Positions 46,902 to 55,319 of a DNA stretch of 64,000 bases are shown piece after piece. The DNA is taken from positions 806,001 through 870,000 of the forward strand of contig NZ_JACBZF010000001.1 in assembly GCF_013408095.1 (NCBI RefSeq), read 5' to 3'. The DNA is from Novosphingobium marinum. GTDB lineage: Bacteria > Pseudomonadota > Alphaproteobacteria > Sphingomonadales > Sphingomonadaceae. Within the stretch, counting starts at the first letter, position 1. Each line of letters begins with the position of its first letter. Below the pieces are notes generated by a model. That model was given only the letters and a program-made list of their open reading frames with translations, was not told where the DNA came from and did not search any database. The translations under genes and the position numbers were made by a program.

Positions 46902-49418
46902 TTACATGTTTTCGCCGAACTTGAAGCCGACTTCCACGCCGAAGTAGCGCGGCGGGCCGTACTGGGCATTCTGCCACAGGCCGGCAACGTTCTGGATGGC
47001 GACCTTGTACCGCTCGTCGGTCAGGTTCTGGCCGATCAGGCGGACGTAGTACTTGTCGTCCACCTGGTTCAGCGTGATCGACGCATTCACCAGAGTACGG
47101 GCGTTGAGGTAGGTATTGCCGTCCGGATCGGTGATCGCCTGCGTATTGAGGTTGCGACCGACATAAGCGACCGAACCGTTCAGCGTCAGGTCGAATTCCG
47201 ACGTAACCGGAACCTCGTAGGTGCCGTTGACCGTCCATTGCCACTTCGGCGCGCGGTCGAGCGGGGCGGTCGCGAGATCATAGCCTGCGCCAGTCGATTC
47301 GTAACGGTTGTACTTGCCGTCCTGGTAGCCAAGCACGCCGCGTAGGGTGAAGCCCTCGAACGGATTGGCCGAAGCCTCGACCTCGAGGCCCTTCACCTCG
47401 GCGCTCGCCGCGTTGACAAAGGTGGTCAGCTGGTTCGGCTGGCCGTTCACGATGATCGGGACGTTCAGCTGCTTCTGCAGGTCCTTGTACTTCACGTAGA
47501 AGGCCGTGACGTTGAGGCGAGCGCGGTTGTCGAGGAACTCGGACTTGAAGCCGGCCTCGAAACTGTCGGCTGTTTCGGGATTGGTCGGTTGCGCCGCCAC
47601 GCGGAAGGCATCGAGGTCATCGCCGAACGCGCCGAAGTTACCGGCCTGGTCGTTGAAGCCGCCGCCCTTGAAGCCGTGCGAATACGTTCCGTAGATATAG
47701 AGGTCGTCGGTCGCTTCGTAGCTGATGCTGGCCCGGTAGGTCGGCTCGCTCCAGCTGCCATCAACGCTGATCACGCCCGCCGGATAGTCGAAAACGTTGG
47801 CGTCGAGCGGCGTGTTGATCTGGCCGGGAAGCGAGGGATCGAACCCACCATTGAGCGCTTCGTAGAAGACCTGCTGGCGACCGAACCAGGTCTTGTCTTC
47901 CCAGGTGTAGCGTCCGCCTGCCGTAATAGAGAGGCGATCGGTAACCTCGAAGGTTCCTTCGACGAACACGGCCTTCGACGTGGCGTTCTGCGCATTGCAC
48001 AACGTGTAGATCGTATCGTTCCAGTTGCCGAAAGGCAGCGGACCGTTGGTCAGGTCGAGGAAACCCAGAAGCTGCGGCACACAGAACGAAGTCTTGTCCT
48101 TCTGGTAGAAGCCGCCGGCAACGAAGTTGAACGGTCCTGCGAAGTCGCTGGCGAAGCGGAGTTCCTGCTGCCAGGTCTTGCGATCATCGTCGCGGCTGGC
48201 ATCGAAGAACGAAAGATACGTACCGTCAGGTGCAACCGCGGTCGCGCCGGCATACGAGTTCGGAATGCGCGAACGCTGGAACCGGTACCCGGAGACCGAG
48301 GTGAACGTACCGAAGTCCGCATCGAACTCGAGGTTGGCATAAATGCCGTCGACGTAGATTCGCTGGCCCTTCTGTAGGAACAGCCCGCCGGCATTGCGGC
48401 CGGTGTAGGCAGCATTGTCGAGCGGATCGTTGCTGTTCGGATTCGGCCTGATCGTGCCGAGAAGATCCGAAAGGAACGGCACCGTACCGGTATATTCATC
48501 GTTCACGTTGACCGAGGGAACCACGTCGGAATCGTCGCGGAAGAATTCGTACTGGATCAGCGCCTCGAACCGGTCGCTGGGCTGGACGAGCAGCTTGGCC
48601 CGCGCGGAAATCACGCTGGTCCCGCCAAGCGTCTCTCCGTCGAGACAGCCCTCGACACCGTCGAACTTGCTCGGAACGAAACCCTGGACGGGGCCGTAGC
48701 AGGCGCCGTTCTTGTAATAGCCATCCGAGGATTCGTACCCGGCCACGAGGCGGAGCGCGGCGATGTCGCCGATCGGCAGGTTGGCCGAGCCCTTCATGTT
48801 GAACGTGCCGAAGCTGCCGACCTCGACCTGCGCCTCGGCACCGACGTAGTTCATTTCCGGTCGCTTGGTGCGGATGGTGACCGCGCCGCCCGTCGTGTTC
48901 TTGCCGAACAGGGTACCCTGCGGACCGCGAAGAACCTCGACCTGTTCGATGTCGAAGGTATCGAGAAGCTGGGTCTGCACCGACGGCATCACGAAGTCGT
49001 CGACGAGGACGGCCACAGGCGGTTCGTAGTAGATGATGATCGAGGTCTGGCCGACGCCCCGCATGGCGAACGAGGCGGCATTGAAGTTGGCGATCGTGGC
49101 GGCCGAGAAGTTCGGAACGAACGCGGCAAGGTCGCCGACATCGCGCGGCGCCGACTGCTGGATAAGCTGCGTGTCGACCGCCGAGACTGCGACTGGCGTG
49201 GTCTGCAGGTCGGTGGCGCGACGCGTAGCCGTGACGACGATCTCGTTGAGGCCGCCGCGCATCGTGGGTTCGGGCGCCGGACCGTCGTCGACGGGGCCTG
49301 CCGGAACCGTCTCGGGCCCGGCCTGATCGATGCTGTCCTGCGCATACGCCGGTGCGGACATTCCTGCCGCGACCAGAGCGATCATGCACGTCGAACGATA
49401 AAGACTGGTAGCTTTCAT
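46902..49418 (-). CDS. TonB-dependent outer-membrane receptor
   Basis: This 838-residue protein has a signal peptide ending AYA-Q (about residue 27), a plug domain starting at NEIVVTATRRATDLQ and a long beta-barrel region ending GFKFGENM. Receptors of this type import hydrophobic or large molecules across the outer membrane with energy from TonB. In sphingomonads they often stand in catabolic clusters. Operator site 7 lies 80 bases upstream. The import substrate is probably the pathway substrate, which is inference from position. Confidence 0.93.
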   Translation of the reverse strand: MKATSLYRSTCMIALVAAGMSAPAYAQDSIDQAGPETVPAGPVDDGPAPEPTMRGGLNEIVVTATRRATDLQTTPVAVSAVDTQLIQQSAPRDVGDLAAFVPNFSAATIANFNAASFAMRGVGQTSIIIYYEPPVAVLVDDFVMPSVQTQLLDTFDIEQVEVLRGPQGTLFGKNTTGGAVTIRTKRPEMNYVGAEAQVEVGSFGTFNMKGSANLPIGDIAALRLVAGYESSDGYYKNGACYGPVQGFVPSKFDGVEGCLDGETLGGTSVISARAKLLVQPSDRFEALIQYEFFRDDSDVVPSVNVNDEYTGTVPFLSDLLGTIRPNPNSNDPLDNAAYTGRNAGGLFLQKGQRIYVDGIYANLEFDADFGTFTSVSGYRFQRSRIPNSYAGATAVAPDGTYLSFFDASRDDDRKTWQQELRFASDFAGPFNFVAGGFYQKDKTSFCVPQLLGFLDLTNGPLPFGNWNDTIYTLCNAQNATSKAVFVEGTFEVTDRLSITAGGRYTWEDKTWFGRQQVFYEALNGGFDPSLPGQINTPLDANVFDYPAGVISVDGSWSEPTYRASISYEATDDLYIYGTYSHGFKGGGFNDQAGNFGAFGDDLDAFRVAAQPTNPETADSFEAGFKSEFLDNRARLNVTAFYVKYKDLQKQLNVPIIVNGQPNQLTTFVNAASAEVKGLEVEASANPFEGFTLRGVLGYQDGKYNRYESTGAGYDLATAPLDRAPKWQWTVNGTYEVPVTSEFDLTLNGSVAYVGRNLNTQAITDPDGNTYLNARTLVNASITLNQVDDKYYVRLIGQNLTDERYKVAIQNVAGLWQNAQYGPPRYFGVEVGFKFGENM

Positions 49419-49498
49419 CCCCTGCTCCTCTCCTTTGGATCCCCGCCATTACCTGCGGGTGATGCAGGTTTGATAACAGCATGTCGGACATTGGCAAT

Positions 49499-49517
49499 CA
49501 ATCATGAATGTTTTTTT
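49499..49517 (+). promoter_or_regulatory. Island operator site 7 (TetR-type), before TonB receptor
   Basis: CAATCATGAATGTTTTTTT lies 80 bases before the TonB receptor start in the divergent region, 59 bases from site 8. With site 8 it may allow cooperative control of both directions. Confidence 0.67.
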
Positions 49518-49575
49518 CCGCAGAAATCCGCATGGGTGTGGCAAGAAAGGCGCACGCGGACCCGCCGGGCAAAGG

Positions 49576-49594
49576 CAAACATGTTTGTTTTTTT
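49576..49594 (+). promoter_or_regulatory. Island operator site 8 (TetR-type), before SnoaL gene 1
   Basis: CAAACATGTTTGTTTTTTT holds a perfect 12-base palindrome, 64 bases before the SnoaL gene start. It is the closest match to the family consensus. Confidence 0.7.
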
Positions 49595-49658
49595 CTCCTG
49601 TCGGCTTATCCTCCCTTCGAGGAATGACTCCGCGAAGGAGCGAACTGGGAGAGTGACA

Positions 49659-50261
49659 ATGGCTACCACCGCAACCGCAAGCGCGGTTTCCGACGCCGAC
49701 ATCGAAGACCTGCTCGCGCGGCGCGACATCTACCACGTCCTGACGACCTACTGTCGCGCGCTCGATCGCGCGGACGTCGAGCTCATGAAAAGCGTCTACT
49801 GGTCAGACGGATCGGACTCGCACGGCGTCTTCGACGGCAATGCAGCCGAATTCGCCGAATTCATCGTCCGCGAAATCCAGGAGTGGTTCGAGGTGACGAT
49901 GCACGGCATCATGAACGTGCACATGGAAGTCGACGGCGACCGCGCAGCGACGGAAACCTACCTTTTCGCCTACCACAAGGTTCGCGAGGACAAGGGCGAG
50001 GAAATCTTCGGTTCGCGTTACATGGAGCGCTTCAAGGGCGGCGGACTCGATCCGAAGCACCACCATTTCTTCTTCGGCGGGCGCTATCTCGACAGGTTCG
50101 AGCGGCGCAACGGCGAGTGGCGCATCTTCCGGCGCGAGGTCGTTATGGACTGGAACGAGAGCCGGCCCTCGAACGAAATCCTCGACCAGGGCATGTTCGC
50201 GACCCTGCGCCCGCTTGGCGAACGCGGCGCGGGCGACCCCGTCTGGAACAACAAGCCGTGA
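49659..50261 (+). CDS. SnoaL-like protein (NTF2 fold, SnoaL_4 type) 1
   Basis: This 200-residue protein fits the SnoaL_4/LinA-like family. CRALDRADVELMKSVYW supplies an Asp (residue 36) and TMHGIMNVHMEV a His (residue 82), the dyad positions of gamma-hexachlorocyclohexane dehydrochlorinase. NTF2-fold proteins include dehydratases, isomerases and Rieske beta subunits. It could be a dehydratase acting on an intermediate, or a beta-like partner of a Rieske protein. It is paralogous to the next gene, with a GTGA overlap. Confidence 0.8.
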   Translation: MATTATASAVSDADIEDLLARRDIYHVLTTYCRALDRADVELMKSVYWSDGSDSHGVFDGNAAEFAEFIVREIQEWFEVTMHGIMNVHMEVDGDRAATETYLFAYHKVREDKGEEIFGSRYMERFKGGGLDPKHHHFFFGGRYLDRFERRNGEWRIFRREVVMDWNESRPSNEILDQGMFATLRPLGERGAGDPVWNNKP

Positions 50262-50860
50262 GCGCGGCACGCGAACGCCTTGCAGAACTCGTTGCCGTAC
50301 GCGACGTCTACGACGTGCTGACCCGGTACTGCCGCGCGCTCGACCGGGCGGACCTGGAACTCATGGAGACCGTGTACTGGTCCGACGGAGAGGACATACA
50401 CGGCATCTACTCCGGCAATGCCGGGGAATTCGTGCCGTTCATCATCTCGGAGATCACGAAGTACTTCACGATGGGCACGCACTGCCTGCTCAACGTGCAG
50501 ATCGATGTCGATGGCGACCACGCGGCAAGCGAGAGCTACCTCTATTCGGCCTGCCGGGTGCGCAACGGCATGGCAGAAGACATGCTGGGATCGCGCTATT
50601 TCGGGCAGCTTGCGGGCAAGGGCCTCGATCCCGATCACGAGATGTTCGTGATGGCGGGCCGATACCTCGACCGGTTCGAGAAGCGCGACGGCGAATGGCG
50701 CATCCTGCGCCGCATGGTCGTGATGGACTGGAACGCCAGCCACGCTTCCAACCAGATCCTCGACCAGGGGATGAACGAGACGCTCCGGCCCATCGGTGAA
50801 TGGGGCAAGGGCGATCCCGTCTACAGGATCGCAAGCTATCTGGAAGGCACGAACGCATGA
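50258..50860 (+). CDS. SnoaL-like protein 2
   Basis: This 200-residue protein is a paralogue of SnoaL 1: it has CRALDRADLELMETVYW with Asp29 and THCLLNVQIDVDGD with His75. The GTG start overlaps the previous stop and the end overlaps the third SnoaL-like gene by 4 bases, so they are translated together. The two paralogues may form a heterodimer or act on two intermediates. The reaction is unknown. Confidence 0.8.
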   Translation: MSAARERLAELVAVRDVYDVLTRYCRALDRADLELMETVYWSDGEDIHGIYSGNAGEFVPFIISEITKYFTMGTHCLLNVQIDVDGDHAASESYLYSACRVRNGMAEDMLGSRYFGQLAGKGLDPDHEMFVMAGRYLDRFEKRDGEWRILRRMVVMDWNASHASNQILDQGMNETLRPIGEWGKGDPVYRIASYLEGTNA

Positions 50861-51411
50861 GCGACATGGAAGCCCGCATCGCCAGGCTCGAGGCCGAATC
50901 GCAGATCCGCCAGCTAATCGCGCACTACTGCTTCGATATCGACGATCGCAATATCGAGGCGGTGCGCAACCTGTTCACCGACGACGGCATCCTGAAGTCC
51001 GCGGACGGCGTCATGTTCGCGCAAGGGCCCGACGCGATCATCGAGCAGTATCATGGCCGCTTCGACGTTCTGGGCCCCGGTCACCACTTCATGCACGACG
51101 TGCAGATCGACTTTGTCGGCGACGGATCGGTCGAAGCGACGGGGCGCGTATCGGGGCACGCCGAGCTTAAGCGCAAGGGCATGATGATGGTTACGGCGCT
51201 GCGCTATGCGGACAAGTACCGGAACACACCGGCAGGATGGAAATTCGCCGAGCGTGAAATCCAGTTCCTCTACTATGTCCCGGTGTCCGAATATCCCGGT
51301 ATCCTGCTGCGATCCGACCGCAATCTCGCCTACGACGAGCCCGGACCTGCCGATTTCCCCGAGCGGTTGCCGAGCTGGATCGAATATCACAAGTCGCGCC
51401 CAGGCGCCTGA
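50857..51411 (+). CDS. SnoaL-like protein 3
   Basis: This 184-residue NTF2-fold protein has LIAHYCFDIDDRNIEAVRNLF and GPGHHFMHDVQIDFVGDG, again giving an Asp/His pair at LinA-like positions. It is less similar to the first two than they are to each other. It is the last of three coupled SnoaL-like genes, followed by two ABM-like genes. Confidence 0.78.
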   Translation: MSDMEARIARLEAESQIRQLIAHYCFDIDDRNIEAVRNLFTDDGILKSADGVMFAQGPDAIIEQYHGRFDVLGPGHHFMHDVQIDFVGDGSVEATGRVSGHAELKRKGMMMVTALRYADKYRNTPAGWKFAEREIQFLYYVPVSEYPGILLRSDRNLAYDEPGPADFPERLPSWIEYHKSRPGA

Positions 51412-51425
51412 GGAGAAACGAAAAC

Positions 51426-51728
51426 ATGGCCTACAGTTTCCTGTCCCGGTTCAGGATCAAGGACGACAAGCAGGAAGAGTTCATCGCGCTTGCCCGCAAG
51501 ATGGAGGAGCAGGCGCCCAAGGAGCCGGGGACGCTGCATTTCCAGTTCTTCCGCCTGTCCGAACCCGGCATGTTCGCCGTGCTCGAAAGCTTCGTGGACG
51601 AGGCGGCGGACAAGCAGCACATGGAGTACGAGATCAACAAGCCGCTTATCGACGGCATGATCGCGTGCATGGACGGCAGCTACGAGCGCGAGCTTCTCCA
51701 CGATCTCGAACCGCATCCGAAGGACTGA
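51426..51728 (+). CDS. Antibiotic-biosynthesis-monooxygenase-fold protein 1
   Basis: This 100-residue protein fits the ABM (dimeric alpha-beta barrel) fold: it starts AYSFLSRFRIKDDKQEEFIAL and has FFRLSEPGMFAVLESFVDEAA. The family includes small oxygenases and isomerases; the substrate is unknown. AGGAGAAACG precedes the ATG. It is 14 bases after the SnoaL gene and 4 bases from the next ABM-like gene. Confidence 0.75.
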   Translation: MAYSFLSRFRIKDDKQEEFIALARKMEEQAPKEPGTLHFQFFRLSEPGMFAVLESFVDEAADKQHMEYEINKPLIDGMIACMDGSYERELLHDLEPHPKD

Positions 51729-51732
51729 GCCG

Positions 51733-52029
51733 ATGGCCGGAAAAAGCTTCATCGCGCAGCTTCGCACCAAACCCGAAAAGCGCGACGAAATGATCGCGCT
51801 CCAGGCCGAACTGAAGGGCCTCGTCTTCGAGCACGAGCCCAATGCACTGGTCTACGAGCTCCTGCAGTCCGAGGAAGACCCTGACCTTTTCCAGGTCGTG
51901 GCATCCTTCAAGGACGAAGCGGCGTTCGACCATCACATGTCGATCGACTTCCACGACCGCCTCGTGCCGCCCATCCTCGAATGCCTGGCCGAGGACATGC
52001 AACTCGCATTCTACAGATCGCTGCCCTAA
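51733..52029 (+). CDS. Antibiotic-biosynthesis-monooxygenase-fold protein 2
   Basis: This 98-residue protein has the same fold pattern: FIAQLRTKPEKRDEMIAL, then VYELLQSEEDPDLFQVVASFKDEAAF and a helical end. It is the last gene of the catabolic island and its stop overlaps the convergent recG stop by 4 bases. It may act with the first ABM-like protein. Function unknown. Confidence 0.73.
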   Translation: MAGKSFIAQLRTKPEKRDEMIALQAELKGLVFEHEPNALVYELLQSEEDPDLFQVVASFKDEAAFDHHMSIDFHDRLVPPILECLAEDMQLAFYRSLP

Positions 52030-54086
52030 CCCCCGCGCAACAGCTGGACGCCGTAGTCGCGCTCGAACAGGTATAGCAGAAGCCGGGCGGCCTCTCCTCG
52101 CTCGCCGGTGAGGCCGCCGTCGCGCTCCATCAGCAGGCGCGCGTCGTCGTGCGCGATCGGCAGAAGCTTCTCGATCTGTTCGAGCGAGGCGATGCGGAAC
52201 GGCGTATCGCCCGACTGGCGAGTGCCGAGAAGCTCGCCGCCGCCGCGCAGGCGAAGGTCCTCCTCGGCGAGGCGAAAGCCGTCCTGCGTCTCGCGCATCA
52301 GCGCCAGCCGCTCGCGCGAGACCTCCGACAGCGCCTCTCCGCGAAGCAGCAGGCAGACGGACCTGGCCGCGCCGCGCCCCACGCGCCCGCGCAACTGGTG
52401 AAGCTGGGCCAGGCCGAAGCGCTCGGCCTGCTCGATCACCATGAGCGTCGCGTTGGGAACGTCCACTCCGACCTCGATCACCGTTGTCGCGACCAGAAGC
52501 CTGGCGGCACCGCTGGCGAAGCGCTCCATCGCGGTGTCCTTCAGGTCTGGCTTGAGCTGACCATGGACGAGAACCACGTCATCGTGCCCGAACCGTTCGG
52601 CAAGCTGGGCGTAGCGGGCCTCGGCGGCGGCGATGTCTTCGCCTTCGCTTTCGCGGACCATCGGGCAAACCCAGTAGGCCTGCCCTCCCCCATCGATGTG
52701 GCGGGCCAGACCACCGACTACATCTTCGATCCGCTCGGCCGCAACCACACGGGTATCGATCGCCTGCCGCCCCGGCGGCAGCTCGTCGAGCCGGGAGACG
52801 TCCATTTCTCCGTATTGTGCCAGCGTCAGCGTTCGCGGGATCGGCGTCGCGGTCATGGCAAGGCAGTGCGGTGTGCGCCTCCCCTTCTGCGCCAGCATCA
52901 GGCGCTGGCCGACGCCGAAACGATGCTGCTCGTCGATCACCACGAGCGCGAGGTCCCTGTACGCGACACTGTCCTGGAAGATCGCGTGGGTGCCGACGAC
53001 GATGTCGATGCTCCCGTCGAGCAGGCCCATCAGGATCGATTCGCGCGGACGTCCCTTGTCGCGGCCGGTCAGGAGCGCGATCTCGACGCCGGTGCCGCGC
53101 GCCATGCGCATCAGTGTCTCGTGGTGCTGGCGCGCGAGGATTTCGGTCGGCGCCAGCAGCGCCGCCTGCTTGCCTGCCTCGACCGCAACAAGCATGGCGG
53201 AGAGCGCGACCACGGTCTTGCCCGATCCGACATCGCCCTGCAGCAGGCGCAGCATCGGCGATTCCTGCGCGAGGTCGCCCTCGATCTCCCGGATCGAGCG
53301 CTGCTGCGCGCCGGTCAGCGCGAACGGCAGGTCGAGTTTCGCGCGCAAGGCGCCGTCTCCTGCGAGCGGCGTACCCCGTCGCGTGCGGTTGGCATCGCGC
53401 ACCAGCATCAGCGCGAGGGCGTTGGCGAACAGTTCGTCGTAGGCGAGTCGGTCGCGCGCGGCTGCGTCTCTGCCCTTGTGGGCCGAACGAAGTGCCGTCG
53501 CCCAGCCCGGCCACCCCATCCGCTCCAGCAGGCCCGGCTCGGTCCATTCGGGCAGGTCGGGCAGCAAGTCGAGCGCCTGCGCGACGAGCGAAGCGACGCG
53601 CCCTTGCGTCAGACCCTCCGAAAGCGCGTAGACCGGTTCGCACAGCCGCCCGCCCAGCGATGCGCTGTCCTCCGCGACATGGTCCGGGTGCACGATCTGC
53701 AGCATCTGGCCGAACTGGTCGAGCCTGCCTGCCACCCACCGCTTCTCGCCGGTCGGAAGCTGCTTGCGCGCGGTGTAGGATGCCCTGCCGAAATAGGTTA
53801 GCGTACAGACGTTGCCCACCGCGTCTTCGGCAAGGATACGGTACGGCCCTCGCCCCGACGAAGCGCGGTGCTCGCGCACGGTCAGCGCGACGACGATGTT
53901 CTCCCCGACCGATGCTTCGTCGAGGTCGGTTACCGCGCGGCGCTCCACGAAGCGGTCGGGCAAGTGATAGGCAAGGTCCTTAACTCGCGTGAGGCCGAGC
54001 TTTTCGAGCGGCTTGGCAAGCTGCGGCCCCACGCCCTTCAGACTGGCGGTTTCGGCGAACAGGCTGTTGAGGCGTTCGGGGCGCAT
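52026..54086 (-). CDS. recG: ATP-dependent DNA helicase RecG
   Basis: This 686-residue protein has an N-terminal wedge/OB domain, helicase motif I LLQGDVGSGKTVVAL, the DEQH box in VVIDEQHRFGVGQR, motif III MTATPIPRTL and motif VI QLRGRVGRG. It remodels stalled replication forks and branched DNA. I chose the ATG at 54086 (MRPERLNSLFAETASLKGVG). It marks the return to housekeeping genes after the island. Confidence 0.95.
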   Translation of the reverse strand: MRPERLNSLFAETASLKGVGPQLAKPLEKLGLTRVKDLAYHLPDRFVERRAVTDLDEASVGENIVVALTVREHRASSGRGPYRILAEDAVGNVCTLTYFGRASYTARKQLPTGEKRWVAGRLDQFGQMLQIVHPDHVAEDSASLGGRLCEPVYALSEGLTQGRVASLVAQALDLLPDLPEWTEPGLLERMGWPGWATALRSAHKGRDAAARDRLAYDELFANALALMLVRDANRTRRGTPLAGDGALRAKLDLPFALTGAQQRSIREIEGDLAQESPMLRLLQGDVGSGKTVVALSAMLVAVEAGKQAALLAPTEILARQHHETLMRMARGTGVEIALLTGRDKGRPRESILMGLLDGSIDIVVGTHAIFQDSVAYRDLALVVIDEQHRFGVGQRLMLAQKGRRTPHCLAMTATPIPRTLTLAQYGEMDVSRLDELPPGRQAIDTRVVAAERIEDVVGGLARHIDGGGQAYWVCPMVRESEGEDIAAAEARYAQLAERFGHDDVVLVHGQLKPDLKDTAMERFASGAARLLVATTVIEVGVDVPNATLMVIEQAERFGLAQLHQLRGRVGRGAARSVCLLLRGEALSEVSRERLALMRETQDGFRLAEEDLRLRGGGELLGTRQSGDTPFRIASLEQIEKLLPIAHDDARLLMERDGGLTGERGEAARLLLYLFERDYGVQLLRGG

Positions 54087-54147
54087 GACGGGCCTATAGC
54101 CGGGCTTTGCCCTTGCCTCCATCCGTCGCTCGCCCTACCGCGCGGCC

Positions 54148-54414
54148 ATGGACAAAGAGACGCGCCTCCGCCGCCTGAAATTCCGTGCCTGGCACCGCGG
54201 CACGCGCGAGGCGGACTACATGATCGGCGGCTTTTTCGATCGCTACCATGCCACCTGGGGCGAGCCGGAGATGGACTGGTTCGAGGCGCTGCTCGAAGAG
54301 GACGACGTCGATGTCATGGCATGGGCGCTACGTACGCAGGCAGTGCCCGTCCGGTTCGACGGCCCCCAGATGTCGGCGATGCAGAAGCTCGACTACGTCG
54401 AAATCCCGCGCTGA
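54148..54414 (+). CDS. sdhE: FAD assembly factor SdhE
   Basis: This 88-residue protein matches SdhE/YgfY: RLRRLKFRAWHRGTREADYMIGGF contains the RGxxE motif, followed by WFEALLEEDD and VMAWALR. It helps covalent attachment of FAD to succinate dehydrogenase. It lies divergent from recG and 3 bases from the convergent SDR stop. Confidence 0.92.
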   Translation: MDKETRLRRLKFRAWHRGTREADYMIGGFFDRYHATWGEPEMDWFEALLEEDDVDVMAWALRTQAVPVRFDGPQMSAMQKLDYVEIPR

Positions 54415-54417
54415 GGC

Positions 54418-55173
54418 CTAGAGCCCAGAGACAAGGTGACCTCCGTCGACGGGTATCACCGTGCCCGTCATGTACCGCGACGCGTCCGACACGAGCAGCA
54501 GCAACGGTCCGTCGAGGTCCTCGATCTGGCCCAGCCGCCGTTGCGGAATCCGCTTGATGAGCTTTTCTCCGGCTGCCTGGCTGAAGAATTCGCGGTTGAT
54601 GTCCGTGAGGATATAGCCCGGCGCGAGGGCGTTCACGCGAATTTCGTACCTTGCCAGTTCGAGCGCGAGTTGCCTGGTCATCTGGACGACGCCGGCCTTG
54701 GAAATCGCGTAGGGCAGAACGGTGGTCGCCTGCCGCAATCCCAGGATCGACGCGACGTTCACCATCGCGCCGCCCTTGCCCCGCTCGCGCATGCCGCGCG
54801 CCGCTTCCAGCGCGACGAGGTACGCCCCTTTCAGGTTGGTATCGACGATCCAGTCGAAATCCTCCTCGGTCTGGTCGAGCGCCGGCTTGGAATTGGTGAC
54901 CCCGGCGTTGTTGACGAGTATGTCGATGTCGCCCGCCTCGCCGATGGCGTCTCTGACCGAACCGCTGTCAGTCACGTCGAGGGCGAGCGCCCTTGCATCG
55001 ACCGCAAACTCCTCGGCGATCCCCCCGACAAGCCGTTCGAGCCTCTCCACCCGGCGCGCGGCCACCACCACGTCCGCGCCGTTTTCCGCGAGTAGCCGCG
55101 CGAAGTGCTCGCCGAGGCCGCTCGATGCGCCCGTCACCAGCGCTCGCTTACCCGATAGCTGCTTTTCGGCCAT
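54418..55173 (-). CDS. Short-chain dehydrogenase/reductase
   Basis: This 251-residue classical SDR has GASSGLGEHFARLL, NNAGVTNSKP, Ser142, Tyr155 and Lys159 (YAISKA) and a C-terminal VDGGHLVSGL. It resembles 3-ketoacyl-ACP reductases and related alcohol dehydrogenases. The substrate is unknown. It is outside the island and lacks the island operator. The gap to mfd (55174-55319) holds only promoters. Confidence 0.87.
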   Translation of the reverse strand: MAEKQLSGKRALVTGASSGLGEHFARLLAENGADVVVAARRVERLERLVGGIAEEFAVDARALALDVTDSGSVRDAIGEAGDIDILVNNAGVTNSKPALDQTEEDFDWIVDTNLKGAYLVALEAARGMRERGKGGAMVNVASILGLRQATTVLPYAISKAGVVQMTRQLALELARYEIRVNALAPGYILTDINREFFSQAAGEKLIKRIPQRRLGQIEDLDGPLLLLVSDASRYMTGTVIPVDGGHLVSGL

Positions 55174-55319
55174 GTCCGTCTCCCTTGTGCTCGCCGCCCT
55201 ATAGGGGCTCGCTCCGAATGCGGAACCCCGGAGGTCGCGAAACGCTTTGCACTCGACCCGATCGCGCGCGCCGCGATTGAAATTCCCGCCCGAAAGGCTA
55301 TCTCGCGCCCTTCCCTTCC

